DNA of 64,000 bases from Umboniibacter marinipuniceus (GCF_003688415.1 NZ_REFJ01000002.1:186001-250000); one strand, 5' to 3'; positions 38,180 through 47,865 are shown, counted from the stretch's first letter. A program made the numbers and translations. The notes: generated from the sequence alone by a model not told the origin.

Positions 38180-40193
38180 GTTTGTTGTCATTATGCTCAT
38201 TCTCATACTGCTTGTTTGGATGATAGCAAATTATGTCGCGCTCGCGGGGTGGTGGTATGGCTTGCTGATTTTAAGTTTGCTGTTGCTTTGGCGTCGTCAT
38301 CCTTATCTGGTAGTGCTCTTAGCTGTGATCTTTAGCGCTCAGCACTATTCACGGCTGACAGATCTACCCAGAAGTATCGAGGCTCGCGTAGCTGAGGTCA
38401 ATCAAAGCCTATTTTCACAGCAGCTGAGTTTTGTCGGCAGTGAGCTTCGTGTGCGCATAGCGAAGGGGATAACGGTTGAGCCCAACTGTAAGTTCAGCGG
38501 TGCCTTGAGCTGGCGCTATCGACCGGCTCCAGAAGACTATGGCAACCGACTTCAGCGTCAGCAGCAATTGCAGCCATATAGCTATTCGGACAGTTTTGTG
38601 AGCACTTGTCCTCAGCAGCTAACTGAGCCGGAATACGTTGCGCACCCAAGGTTACGAGCTTTGGTTCTCGGACATTTCAACTTACTGGAGGAATCAGAGG
38701 TAGAGCAGCTGCAACGCTCGGGTACATTACATCTCTTCGTGGTGAGCGGTCTTCATATCGGTATTATCTATTTAACTATAGGCTGGCTGTCGAGACGCTT
38801 CTTTGGCCTCTATACCGCGCGCTGTTTGAGTTTAGCGGCCATTGGCGGTTATTTACTATGCGTTGTATGGGGTGTTGCAGTAGGGAGAGTGTGGCTAATG
38901 ATTCTCTTGGCGGCTGTTACTTGGTGGTTAGCCAGAGCTATGAATCGCTATGCAATCCTTGCAGCCGTAGCGCTTGTTCTTGTGCTTTGGTCTCCGGGGC
39001 TACTCTGGCGTCCGGGCTTTTGGTATTCCTTTAGCGCGGTGCTATGTATTTTGCTCATTTATGTAGGTGCTAGAGGTGGCCAAATCGCTAAGGTTAGTAC
39101 GGCACAATTCTTTATGAGCCTGCTGGCCGGAGGGGTTAGTCAACTTCCCACCAATCCTTTTCAGTCATTCGCCGCTAACTTGATTGTTGTGCCGTTGTGG
39201 GGGCTAGTTGTGCCGGCGGCGCTCACTGCACTGATCGTTCCGCTAACGGCCCCCGCCAATAGTGTGGAGCAACTGTTGCAGCATATCATCAATTGGCTAC
39301 CCACGGCGTATCCTGGTTGGCTCACAGTGAGTGCGGACTGGTACCTCGGGCTGTTTATTGGCTGTTTGTATCTAGCGGTGATTAGTCCGTACTCGCTAAG
39401 ATTACTTGCCTGCTTTATTTTGCTAACAGGTTGGACGGCTAACGCAAAACTAAGTCAGATAAGGGTCCATGACGTGGGGCAGGGCAGCGCGCTAAGTGTG
39501 TTCTCCCAGGGTACATTTAGTCTGTATGATACCGGTTATGGTAGCGAGGAGTTCGGTGCGGTGATCGAACGGACAATTTGGCCGTTAATGGCCACGTTGA
39601 AGCCAATCTCAGCCAACTACTTTCTTAGTCATGGTGATGCGGATCACGCCGGTGGGCTAAAAGCGTTTAGGGCATTGCTCCCAGCTCATCGCTTTGACGG
39701 GGAGCAGCTATGCATCGCAGGACAGCGCTGGCAAGTGGGTGAAGCAAGAAGCTTGGTGCTCTGGCCTCGTTATGCCAAGCGCCACGAAAGAAATAACGGT
39801 CATAGCTGCGCATGGCTAATTGAACTGGGAAATAAGCGCCTTTTGCTCCTTGGCGACATGAGCATAAAGGATGAATTGGCGATGCTGCGAATGTGGCCTT
39901 CACTTAGCGCTGATGTGGTGGTTCTTGCTCACCACGGAAGTGCTTCCTCAACATCCTACGCCTTACTTAGCCAGTTAAATCCAAATATCGCGATCATCTC
40001 AGCAGGTCAAGACAATCGATTTGGCCACCCTTCAGCGACAGTAATTCATAAATTATCACAATTTGGCGTTAAAACACTTGTCACAGCTAAGGTAGGCGCT
40101 ATAACCTTTTCGGAGGTGGATGACGTTGAGTTGATCCGATTAAGTTGTTTAGAACTCATTTCCACTAAAGACTGCGAGGTCTCGGTGAATTAA
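38178..40193 (+). CDS. comEC: ComEC/Rec2-family DNA uptake channel protein
   Basis: 671 residues from ATG 38178, chosen for the perfect AGGAGG six bases upstream. N-terminal membrane helices, an extracytoplasmic OB-like part, the Competence domain (LFVVSGLHIGIIYLTIGWL as 19 residues), and a C-terminal metallo-beta-lactamase domain with SHGDADHAGG, LLLGDMS and LAHHGSASSTS. ComEC moves single-stranded DNA across the inner membrane in natural transformation; competence itself is inferred only. Its promoter must lie inside the divergent FMN-protein gene. Confidence 0.92.
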   Translation: MFVVIMLILILLVWMIANYVALAGWWYGLLILSLLLLWRRHPYLVVLLAVIFSAQHYSRLTDLPRSIEARVAEVNQSLFSQQLSFVGSELRVRIAKGITVEPNCKFSGALSWRYRPAPEDYGNRLQRQQQLQPYSYSDSFVSTCPQQLTEPEYVAHPRLRALVLGHFNLLEESEVEQLQRSGTLHLFVVSGLHIGIIYLTIGWLSRRFFGLYTARCLSLAAIGGYLLCVVWGVAVGRVWLMILLAAVTWWLARAMNRYAILAAVALVLVLWSPGLLWRPGFWYSFSAVLCILLIYVGARGGQIAKVSTAQFFMSLLAGGVSQLPTNPFQSFAANLIVVPLWGLVVPAALTALIVPLTAPANSVEQLLQHIINWLPTAYPGWLTVSADWYLGLFIGCLYLAVISPYSLRLLACFILLTGWTANAKLSQIRVHDVGQGSALSVFSQGTFSLYDTGYGSEEFGAVIERTIWPLMATLKPISANYFLSHGDADHAGGLKAFRALLPAHRFDGEQLCIAGQRWQVGEARSLVLWPRYAKRHERNNGHSCAWLIELGNKRLLLLGDMSIKDELAMLRMWPSLSADVVVLAHHGSASSTSYALLSQLNPNIAIISAGQDNRFGHPSATVIHKLSQFGVKTLVTAKVGAITFSEVDDVELIRLSCLELISTKDCEVSVN

Positions 40194-40203
40194 GGGGTAG
40201 TTT

Positions 40204-40959
40204 GTGTACGATATTTTAATGGCAGGTGGCTGGCTAATGCTGCCGCTCGTATTATGTTCTATAGCAGTGGTAGCTATTGCGTTGGAGCGCTATTGGGCGT
40301 TGCTTCCAACTAACATCTTGCCAAAGAATTTAACCGCAGAGGTCTGGCATCAGTACAAAGATCAAGGGCAGCTCAGTAACGACAAGCTTCGAAGCCTCCG
40401 TAACAGTTCTCCTTTGGGGCACATTCTTGCCGCGGGTATTGCTAACGCTTCGCATGGTCGAGATACCGTTAAGGAGAGTATGGAGGCGGCAGCGAGTCAA
40501 GTGCTTCATGATCTTGAACGTTTTCTTACCGCATTGGGTGTGATCGCCACCATTGCCCCGCTAATTGGGTTGCTGGGCACCGTTACCGGCATGATTGATG
40601 TTTTTGCCGCCATTGTTACCGAGGGTACTAGTGACGCAAGTTTACTAGCAGGAGGGATTAGTAAAGCGCTAATCACTACCGCAGCGGGACTGAGTGTCGC
40701 GATTCCAGCCACAATGCTTGATCGCTATTTTGGCCGTCGAATTGAGTCTATTGCGGTTAGCCTTGAAAAAGAGTGCGTGAAATTCGTTGATGCGATGTTC
40801 GCCCAACCGTCGATAAAATCCCCAGCGAAAAATAGCGCCGCAAAGCGAGTGCCAGCAAAAGCATCGGCAACTGAGCAAAAAGCACCTGTTAAGAAGGCTG
40901 TCGCCCAGAAAACCGCAACGAAGAAAAACACTTCGAAGAAGGGTGAAGAAAGCTCATGA
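40204..40959 (+). CDS. exbB: ExbB/TolQ-type proton channel with basic C-terminal tail
   Basis: 251 residues. GTG start behind AAGGGG. Three membrane helices (about 7-27, 110-132, 148-172); GVIATIAPLIGLLGTVTGMI is the family core. With ExbD it forms a proton-motive-force motor. From about residue 203 the protein continues as a Lys/Ala/Pro-rich, disordered-looking tail (AKNSAAKRVPAKASA, KKAVAQKTATKKNTSKK) not usual in ExbB. Overlaps exbD by 4 bases (ATGA). No tonB is adjacent, so the partner is unknown. Confidence 0.88.
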   Translation: MYDILMAGGWLMLPLVLCSIAVVAIALERYWALLPTNILPKNLTAEVWHQYKDQGQLSNDKLRSLRNSSPLGHILAAGIANASHGRDTVKESMEAAASQVLHDLERFLTALGVIATIAPLIGLLGTVTGMIDVFAAIVTEGTSDASLLAGGISKALITTAAGLSVAIPATMLDRYFGRRIESIAVSLEKECVKFVDAMFAQPSIKSPAKNSAAKRVPAKASATEQKAPVKKAVAQKTATKKNTSKKGEESS

Positions 40960-41369
40960 AGTTCGCTCGTCGCAGCAAAACCAGAGAAGGGGTCAACTTA
41001 ACTCCGCTGATTGATGTGGTCTTTCTGCTGTTAATTTTCTTTATGGTCACCACAACGTTCAAAACCGAAAGTGAGCTTTCCGTTGACTTACCGCAAGCGA
41101 GCAACGAAGCCGAGCGAGCAGAAGCTGATATCCGCATCGCGGTTCAAGCTACCGGTTTGATTACGGTCAACGGTATTGCGCTACCAAATTCCGACGCTGA
41201 AACCATTGTGAGCGCGCTACAAGAAACCGGGCTTAGCGGTACGGATATAACCGTGGCTATCGAGGCTGATAAAACCGCAACACATCAGATGGTGGTAACA
41301 GTACTCGATGCCGTGGGGAAATCAGGCTATAGTAAAGTTCATCTAGCCACTAGCCAACAAAGCGAATGA
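40956..41369 (+). CDS. exbD: ExbD/TolR-type motor protein
   Basis: 137 residues with one membrane helix (about 18-38) and a periplasmic domain. NLTPLIDVVFLLLIFFMV carries the conserved proton-path aspartate D20. Works with the adjacent ExbB. Starts on the exbB stop and ends on the lpxK start, both ATGA overlaps, so the three genes are translationally coupled. Confidence 0.93.
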   Translation: MKFARRSKTREGVNLTPLIDVVFLLLIFFMVTTTFKTESELSVDLPQASNEAERAEADIRIAVQATGLITVNGIALPNSDAETIVSALQETGLSGTDITVAIEADKTATHQMVVTVLDAVGKSGYSKVHLATSQQSE

Positions 41370-42364
41370 GCGTAAAGCAATTTTTTCTCAATCACTGGTA
41401 CCAAAGTTCTCCAGGCATACTTCGTTTACTGGCTCCCCTGTCGTGGCTAGTGGGCTATTTTGCGGCTAAACGCTTTAGTTCGAGGCAGTTAGGGCTAGTA
41501 GGTGGTGTCCCCGTAATTGTCATAGGCAATATCACGGTGGGTGGTACCGGCAAGACACCGTTAATTGCCTCGCTTATTGGTCATTTTCAAGCCAAGGGCC
41601 TCCGCGTTGGTGTAATTAGCCGTGGCTACGGCGGTTCGCTGTCCGGCGAGGAAGTTGTCAAAGTTCATCGTGGCCACAGCGCGGCTGAAGTTGGTGATGA
41701 GCCACTCATTCATTTTAGTCGCGGCGCCGCGGTGTTCTTGTGCGCACAGCGTGCCAAAGCGGCAGAGCTAGCTGCGCGGGAATGTGATGTGATCTTGGCC
41801 GATGATGGTTTGCAGCATTACCCGCTGATCCGCACCGTTGAAGTTTGCGTCCTTGATGGTGAACGCAAGATCGGTAATGGTGCACTCCTTCCAATGGGTC
41901 CCCTACGAGAGCCCGAGAGTAGACTAGCAAACTGTGATCTCGTGGTGGTTAATCATGGCGATAGTATCCAGGTGAATTGTAGTATTGGTCATGAAGCGGA
42001 ATTCACCATGACGGTTGCCCCGGGAGAGTGGCGAGCTGTCAATGATCAGAGTCTGCAATCTAAGCCAAACACCAACGTTACCCTCATCAGTGGTATCGGC
42101 AATCCGGATCGCTTTGAAGCAACTGTTAAGTCGCAGAATATTGCTTGGGACCGGCATATTCGCTTTGGTGATCACCATGCCTATCGACAAACTGACTTCA
42201 TTGATGCCACTTCACGCATAGTGATGACTGAAAAAGATGCGGTGAAAGCGATTTCCATTGCACCACAATCTAGTCTGTATATCACCATTAAGGCAGAGCT
42301 CGGGGATGAATTCTATTCCCAGTTAGATGCTCTACTTAGTCAAAAACAACAAGAGTTTAGCTAA
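41366..42364 (+). CDS. lpxK: Tetraacyldisaccharide 4'-kinase
   Basis: 332 residues. Phosphorylates the lipid A disaccharide precursor at the inner membrane. Walker A GNITVGGTGKTP (54-65), VISRGYGG and ADDGLQHYPLIR are diagnostic. Overlaps exbD by 4 bases and shares one base with kdsB (TAATG). Confidence 0.97.
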   Translation: MSVKQFFLNHWYQSSPGILRLLAPLSWLVGYFAAKRFSSRQLGLVGGVPVIVIGNITVGGTGKTPLIASLIGHFQAKGLRVGVISRGYGGSLSGEEVVKVHRGHSAAEVGDEPLIHFSRGAAVFLCAQRAKAAELAARECDVILADDGLQHYPLIRTVEVCVLDGERKIGNGALLPMGPLREPESRLANCDLVVVNHGDSIQVNCSIGHEAEFTMTVAPGEWRAVNDQSLQSKPNTNVTLISGIGNPDRFEATVKSQNIAWDRHIRFGDHHAYRQTDFIDATSRIVMTEKDAVKAISIAPQSSLYITIKAELGDEFYSQLDALLSQKQQEFS

Positions 42365-43116
42365 TGAATTTTCACATTGTAATCCCAGCTCGCTACGCTT
42401 CCTCAAGATTACCGGGAAAACCGCTTGTCGATATTTGTGGTCTACCCATGATTCAACGTGTTTGGCAGCAGGCCTGTCAGGTAGGAGCAATTGACGTAGT
42501 GATTGCCACAGATGATCCACGTATCCAATCGGTGTGCGAGCGTTTTGGCGCAACGGTGGTAATGACTCGCGATGATCATGAATCAGGGACGGATCGCTTA
42601 CAGGAAGTGGCGGCTAAGATGCAGTGGTCGGACAACGAGGTGATCGTCAATGTGCAGGGGGATGAGCCATTGATTCCTCCGGCGGTAATTCAGCAGGTGG
42701 CAAAAAACTGCGCCGATAACAGTGATGTGAGTGTTAGTACGCTGAGTGAACCCATTGAACGCTATGGTGATTTCGTAAATCCAAACGTGGTGAAGGTGGT
42801 GGCAGATCAGCAGCAGAGAGCACTTTATTTCTCCCGAGCCCCCATGCCTTGGCCCCGTGACGATGCGCAGCAACTGCCGCAGTGCGGTGCGTTTCGACAT
42901 ATCGGAATTTACGCCTATCGAGTGCATGTTCTCCATCAATTTGTGAGTTGGGCTCCAGCGCCATTAGAGTTGACCGAAAAACTCGAGCAATTAAGGTTCA
43001 TGGATCACAGCCATCGAATTCACGTTGAGCCGGCCTGCGCGTTGGTTCCGGGCGGGGTGGATACCCCTGAGGATCTGGCCTCAGTGCGGGCATGGTTCGA
43101 GGATCATCCGCAGTGA
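42364..43116 (+). CDS. kdsB: CMP-KDO synthetase
   Basis: 250 residues. Activates KDO with CTP for lipopolysaccharide inner core synthesis. IPARYASSRLPGKPL, ATDDPRI, NVQGDEPLIPP and FSRAPMPWPRD are clear family motifs. Its stop overlaps the phosphatase GTG start. Confidence 0.97.
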   Translation: MNFHIVIPARYASSRLPGKPLVDICGLPMIQRVWQQACQVGAIDVVIATDDPRIQSVCERFGATVVMTRDDHESGTDRLQEVAAKMQWSDNEVIVNVQGDEPLIPPAVIQQVAKNCADNSDVSVSTLSEPIERYGDFVNPNVVKVVADQQQRALYFSRAPMPWPRDDAQQLPQCGAFRHIGIYAYRVHVLHQFVSWAPAPLELTEKLEQLRFMDHSHRIHVEPACALVPGGVDTPEDLASVRAWFEDHPQ

Positions 43117-43559
43117 AATTACTGTTTGTGTGTCTAGGGAATATCTGTCGCTCGCCGTCAGCCGAAGCAATCTACCGGTCGGCGTTTCAATCTGAGGGGG
43201 TGACCCTTGATTCGGCGGGAACGGGATCGTGGCATATCGGCAAAGCGCCAGACTCAAGAATGTTGGCAACGTTAGCAAGTCATGGGGTAGACGCTTCAGA
43301 TTTAAGAGCGCGCCAATTTACCGCCGCGGACTTCGTTCAGCATGATCTCATCATTGTAATGGATGAGCAAAATCGTCGGGACGTCGAGCGGCTTCGCCCT
43401 GCTGGTGACCATACGCCAGTTCGGCTGCTGCTAAGCTATAGTAATGAGTATAGTGGGGATGTGATTGATCCCTATTATGAAGCTCAAGACGGCTTTGAGT
43501 TATGCTTCGCTCAGATTCAGTCCGGCTGTAGCGGGCTATGGGAACAAATAAAGCAATGA
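43113..43559 (+). CDS. Low-molecular-weight protein tyrosine phosphatase
   Basis: 148 residues from GTG 43113, behind GAGGA nine bases upstream. The phosphatase loop is CLGNICRS (7-14) and the general acid lies in VIDPYYEA. Bacterial members dephosphorylate tyrosine kinases of polysaccharide export; the target here is unknown. Overlaps kdsB and murB by 4 bases each. ATG 43092 would extend it 7 residues with no family support. Confidence 0.9.
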   Translation: MKLLFVCLGNICRSPSAEAIYRSAFQSEGVTLDSAGTGSWHIGKAPDSRMLATLASHGVDASDLRARQFTAADFVQHDLIIVMDEQNRRDVERLRPAGDHTPVRLLLSYSNEYSGDVIDPYYEAQDGFELCFAQIQSGCSGLWEQIKQ

Positions 43560-44578
43560 TTGATATCAAGCCGGATTTCAACCTCAAGCAACTTAACACC
43601 ATGGCATTAGGGAGCAATGCGGCGTATTACTGTGCGGTGAAGTCCGTTGCTGAACTTCAGGAAGCCGTTAGCTTTAGTGAGCAACAGGCCATAGCGCTTC
43701 ATGTATTGGGTGAGGGCAGCAATACATTGCCCGTGAGCCATGTGGCAGGCTTATGCTGCCATGTCGCACTCAGCGGTATTCACCAAGTGAGTGAGGACGA
43801 AGCGTCAATACAACTGCGGGTTGCGGCGGGGGAGAATTGGCATCATTTGGTGGAGTATACGGTTGGTCAAGGGTGGTGGGGAATCGAGAATTTGGCGTTG
43901 ATTCCAGGAACCGTAGGTGCTGCTCCCGTGCAGAATATTGGGGCCTACGGTGTTGAGCTGGCCGACGTCCTCTTAGCGGTTGAGGTCTTTGACCTGAACA
44001 CCAAAACTTGTCTAACTTTGAGCGCAAACGACTGTGCGCTCAGCTACCGTGAATCAATTTTTAAGGGAAGTGCTCGTGGACGCTATGTAATTCTTCAGGT
44101 GCTGCTATCTCTGTCTAAAGTGCCTAAGCCAGTTCTGTCCTACGCAGGACTCTCCAATTTGACGAGTCAAGCCGATCTGAAAGCGTTGACGCCTAAGCGT
44201 GTGGCTGATGAGGTTATTGCGTTGCGTTCAAGCAAATTACCTGACCCAAGTGTGCTACCCAATAGCGGTAGTTACTTCAAAAATCCCATTCTCGAGCGTA
44301 GCCAAGCGGATGAGCTGCTTGAACGTTTTCCTCAAGCTCCACACTGGCGTTTGGGTGATCAGGTCAAATTTGCTGCAGCATGGTTAATTGATCAGTGTGG
44401 TTTGCGCGGCAGCGAGCTCGCTGGCGGTTTTCAGCCGTATCATTTGCAAGCATTAGTGATGACTAACCCAAAGGCAGGAAGCTACGGCGATCTCGTTCGA
44501 GCAGAAACTGAAGTTATTCGAACAGTAGCAGCCCGGTTCGGCGTTAAACTGGAGCGAGAGCCCCAATTGCTTGGCTGA
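43556..44578 (+). CDS. murB: UDP-N-acetylenolpyruvoylglucosamine reductase
   Basis: 340 residues from ATG 43556 (ATGA overlap); an earlier ATG at 43538 would add six residues. MurB reduces UDP-GlcNAc-enolpyruvate to UDP-MurNAc. LGEGSNTL, IPGTVGAAPVQNIGAYG, SYRES, PNSGSYFKNP and the C-terminal REPQ glutamate region fit the type I FAD enzyme. End of the exbB-to-murB run. Confidence 0.96.
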   Translation: MIDIKPDFNLKQLNTMALGSNAAYYCAVKSVAELQEAVSFSEQQAIALHVLGEGSNTLPVSHVAGLCCHVALSGIHQVSEDEASIQLRVAAGENWHHLVEYTVGQGWWGIENLALIPGTVGAAPVQNIGAYGVELADVLLAVEVFDLNTKTCLTLSANDCALSYRESIFKGSARGRYVILQVLLSLSKVPKPVLSYAGLSNLTSQADLKALTPKRVADEVIALRSSKLPDPSVLPNSGSYFKNPILERSQADELLERFPQAPHWRLGDQVKFAAAWLIDQCGLRGSELAGGFQPYHLQALVMTNPKAGSYGDLVRAETEVIRTVAARFGVKLEREPQLLG

Positions 44579-44650
44579 TGCCGATTAAGTAGTTGAGCTA
44601 GACAGTTGAAATTATTACACTGATTCTATCTCTTGAATGGCCTGTAAAGA

Positions 44651-45295
44651 ATGAAAATACTTATTGCTGATGATCACGAACTTGTCCGAACGGGAATGGC
44701 TTATATGCTTCGTTCCTTCGATTTCGGCGGTGTGGTGTTGGCGGCATCTAGCGGTGTTGAAGCGCTGGCGCAGGTGCAACAACATCAGCCCGATGTGGTG
44801 CTGATGGACGTTAATATGCCGGGGCTGGGGGGGATTGAAGCTACGCGTCGTATTAAACGCATGGCACCGGCTACGCACGTTATCATGCTCTCAGGGTCGG
44901 TGGACGTACTGTGTATCGATGCGGCACTCGCAGCAGGTGCGTCAGGCTATATTAGTAAGTCAATTGGTGGTGAGAAACTCGAAGAGGCAATTCGATCGGT
45001 GATGCAGGGTGGTTCCTTCCTCTGTGATGAATCTCAGTTGCTTAAGGATAGGTATAAGTCTTCTAAGGCTAACTATTTTGAACACTTGTCGGCACGAGAA
45101 ACGCAGATCTGCCTACTTATTGCCGAGGGTATTAAGGTGCCAGATATTGCCGAGCAGCTGGCGCTTAGCCCCAAAACAATCAACACTTACCGCTATCGAA
45201 TTTTTGAGAAGTTTTGTGTCAACAGTGACGTCGAACTGGCTCTAGCTATTCACCGCCAAAGAAGCCGAGAAGCGAGCGCTGTCGCGGATGTTTGA
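44651..45295 (+). CDS. uvrY: Response regulator UvrY/GacA
   Basis: 214 residues. Receiver domain with acidic pocket ADDHE, phospho-acceptor D53 in LMDVNMPGLGG and a lysine in GYISKS, followed by a LuxR-type helix-turn-helix (about 148-195, LSARETQICLLIAEG, LSPKTINTYRYRIFEKF). It is the output partner of the BarA/GacS kinase that drives CsrA/RsmA-antagonising small RNAs. Adjacent uvrC, overlapping by 8 bases, is the classic arrangement and supports the name. Confidence 0.93.
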   Translation: MKILIADDHELVRTGMAYMLRSFDFGGVVLAASSGVEALAQVQQHQPDVVLMDVNMPGLGGIEATRRIKRMAPATHVIMLSGSVDVLCIDAALAAGASGYISKSIGGEKLEEAIRSVMQGGSFLCDESQLLKDRYKSSKANYFEHLSARETQICLLIAEGIKVPDIAEQLALSPKTINTYRYRIFEKFCVNSDVELALAIHRQRSREASAVADV

Positions 45296-47099
45296 TGCGG
45301 AGCGATTTCTTGCTGGTTTAACCAATCAGCCAGGCGTTTACATGATGTACGATAGTTCGCAAAAACTGCTCTACATTGGCAAGGCGAAGAATCTACGAAA
45401 GCGCGTATCAAGCTACTTTAACGCCAGCCCCAAACCGCTCAAGACCATGGCGCTAGTGCGAAGAATTGCCGATATTCAGGTGAGCGTTGTCAGTTCAGAG
45501 ACGGAATCGCTCCTGCTTGAACAAAGTCTAATTAAGACGCATCGTCCTCCTTACAACATCTTACTGCGCGACGATAAGTCGTTTCCCTTTATCTATCTCT
45601 CGTCACACAAAACGTTTCCACGATTGCAGATGTTGCGAGGTAAGCGGCCCAAGCTCGGTAAGCTATTCGGACCTTATACTAGTGGGCTAGCCGTAAGAGA
45701 TAGTCTGAACTATTTGCAAAAGGCGCTTCAGCTTCGTCAGTGTGACGACACGTTTTTTAGCAATCGCTCACGGCCGTGCCTTCAGTACCAAATCAAACGT
45801 TGTAAGGCTCCCTGTGTGGGCTTTATTAGCGAAGCCGAGTACAAGCAGGATGTTGACGCAACGGTGGCAGTGCTGGAGGGGAGAAGCGAGCGCTTAACCT
45901 CGGCCTTGGCCAAGGAAATGGAAGAGCACGCTGCGAACTTTCAGTACGAAGAAGCCGCGGTTTGCCGTGATCGTATTAGCGCAATTCGTCATATTCAAGA
46001 GCGCCAAGGTGTGTTTAATCGCGACGGTAGTGTTGATGTGCTCGCGGTACTGTACCGCGCGGGGTTGGCCATTATTCAACAGCTCGAAGTACGCGGCGGT
46101 CGCATTGTGGCGAATCAAAGCTGGTTTCCAAAGCTGGGCTTAGAGGAAACGCCAGAATCACTGCTGGAGCAATTTATTGCACACTATTATCTCAATGATC
46201 GCCCAGACCGACCGGCGGAGTTAATCGTTAATACCGAGCCAACGAATACCGCCACACTCAGCGCCGCAATCGCTGAGTCCATGTCGCGTAGGTTCAGCAT
46301 AACTACCAAGGTCCGTGGTGATAGAGCTAAGTGGTTGGAGTTAGCTGGTAGGTCGGCTGAAGAGAATATTGGCCAAAGATTGGCTAGCAAGCGGGTATTC
46401 TACGGCAAATTGATGGCGCTAAGAGAGGCGATCGCTCAGCCTAGTATCGATCATATTGAATGTTTCGATATCTCTCATTCATCCGGCGAAGCAACGGTAG
46501 CTTCATGTGTTGTTTTTGATGAGAATGGTGCTGATAAGAAGTCTTATCGCGCCTATAACGTAAAAGACATTACTGCTGGCGATGATTACGCCGCCATGCG
46601 GCAGGCGTTAACACGCCGATATCAGAGCGCCATCGAGAAACAGCGCGCGCTCCCAGATCTGCTGATTATAGACGGTGGCAAAGGCCAGATGAAGCAGGCT
46701 ATTGAAGTGTTGGATGAGCTGGCCATCTCGGGTGTTTGCATTCTTGGCGTGGCAAAAGGACCAACTCGGAAGGCGGGTTTAGAAACGTTATATCTGGGTC
46801 GCGATTTTGCTGAAATTAACCTAATGCCGCATGACCCCGCTTTACATTTGATTCAGCAGGTTCGTGATGAAGCGCATAATCACGCCATCAAGAATCATCG
46901 TAAACGGCGTGATAAAAAGCGCGTCGTCTCAGTTCTAGATAGTATTGAGGGGATTGGACCGGCAAAGAAGCAAGCGCTATTGCGGCATTTTGGCGGGGTA
47001 GCACAGATTGAGCGCGCTTCGCAGCAAGATTTAACCAGGGTTGGTGGTGTCTCACAAAAATTAGCGGATAAGATTTATAAGCACTTTCATCCCGAATGA
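45288..47099 (+). CDS. uvrC: Excinuclease ABC subunit C
   Basis: 603 residues. GIY-YIG nuclease domain at the start (GVYMMYDSSQKLLYIGKAKN), cysteine-containing CLQYQIKRCKAPC, UVR motif near 200, RNase-H-like C-terminal nuclease (ECFDISHSSGEATVAS, LLIIDGGKGQM) and helix-hairpin-helix repeats (SIEGIGPAKKQALL). It makes both incisions in nucleotide excision repair. No SOS box seen in front of the operon. Confidence 0.97.
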   Translation: MFDAERFLAGLTNQPGVYMMYDSSQKLLYIGKAKNLRKRVSSYFNASPKPLKTMALVRRIADIQVSVVSSETESLLLEQSLIKTHRPPYNILLRDDKSFPFIYLSSHKTFPRLQMLRGKRPKLGKLFGPYTSGLAVRDSLNYLQKALQLRQCDDTFFSNRSRPCLQYQIKRCKAPCVGFISEAEYKQDVDATVAVLEGRSERLTSALAKEMEEHAANFQYEEAAVCRDRISAIRHIQERQGVFNRDGSVDVLAVLYRAGLAIIQQLEVRGGRIVANQSWFPKLGLEETPESLLEQFIAHYYLNDRPDRPAELIVNTEPTNTATLSAAIAESMSRRFSITTKVRGDRAKWLELAGRSAEENIGQRLASKRVFYGKLMALREAIAQPSIDHIECFDISHSSGEATVASCVVFDENGADKKSYRAYNVKDITAGDDYAAMRQALTRRYQSAIEKQRALPDLLIIDGGKGQMKQAIEVLDELAISGVCILGVAKGPTRKAGLETLYLGRDFAEINLMPHDPALHLIQQVRDEAHNHAIKNHRKRRDKKRVVSVLDSIEGIGPAKKQALLRHFGGVAQIERASQQDLTRVGGVSQKLADKIYKHFHPE

Positions 47100-47141
47100 T
47101 GCTCAGGTAGGATTAGCTCACTTCCATTAGAATTACTAAAA

Positions 47142-47699
47142 ATGACCATACCCAACATACTTACCACAATTCGCGTACTCCTAATCCCCGTTATCATTGT
47201 CGTTTTCTACCTCGATTGGATTTGGGCAGGCTTCTGGGCAAGTATTCTCTTTGGCGTTGCCTCGTTTACGGATTGGCTTGATGGTTATCTGGCGCGTAGG
47301 CTTGATCAAGGATCCGCGTTTGGGGCATTCTTGGATCCGGTAGCCGATAAGCTAACCGTCAGTGTGGCGCTTATTCTGATTACGACTCACTATCCGGCTA
47401 TTTCGGTAACCATCGCCACAATCATCATTATTGGCCGAGAAATCATCATTTCGGCACTGCGCGAGTGGATGGCGAAGGCTGGCCAAAGCCATTTAGTTGC
47501 TGTGGACGCCGTGGGTAAGTGGAAAACCGCCGCACAAATGTTAGCGATTGGCTTTTTGATGGGATCTACATCTGAACCAACTGCATGGGGGTTTTGGCCT
47601 GGTTATGTACTGCTAGTGTTGGCTACTTTGCTCACTATTTGGTCGATGGTAGGGTACTTACGTTCGGCGATGCCCGTAATCTTGCAATCTGGTCGATAA
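47142..47699 (+). CDS. pgsA: CDP-diacylglycerol-glycerol-3-phosphate phosphatidyltransferase
   Basis: 185 residues, several membrane helices. The CDP-alcohol phosphotransferase motif is complete: D44, D47-G48, A51-R52, G61, D65 and D69 within DWLDGYLARRLDQGSAFGAF. First committed step of phosphatidylglycerol synthesis. IPNILTTIRVLLIP is a typical start. Confidence 0.97.
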   Translation: MTIPNILTTIRVLLIPVIIVVFYLDWIWAGFWASILFGVASFTDWLDGYLARRLDQGSAFGAFLDPVADKLTVSVALILITTHYPAISVTIATIIIIGREIIISALREWMAKAGQSHLVAVDAVGKWKTAAQMLAIGFLMGSTSEPTAWGFWPGYVLLVLATLLTIWSMVGYLRSAMPVILQSGR

Positions 47700-47725
47700 G
47701 TTAGCTAAGTTATTGAAATTAAAGG

Positions 47726-47753
47726 TTGACACAAATTTCTGAGTCCATAAAAT
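47726..47753 (+). promoter_or_regulatory. Predicted promoter of the tRNA cluster
   Basis: TTGACA (47726-47731), 16-base spacer, TAAAAT (47748-47753), then a GC-rich ACGCCTCG discriminator such as is seen at stringently controlled stable-RNA promoters. It lies 36 bases before tRNA-Gly. Confidence 0.75.
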
Positions 47754-47789
47754 ACGCCTCGTTCTCAGGCACAAAGTAATTGAGAATTT

Positions 47790-47865
<76 letters not shown>

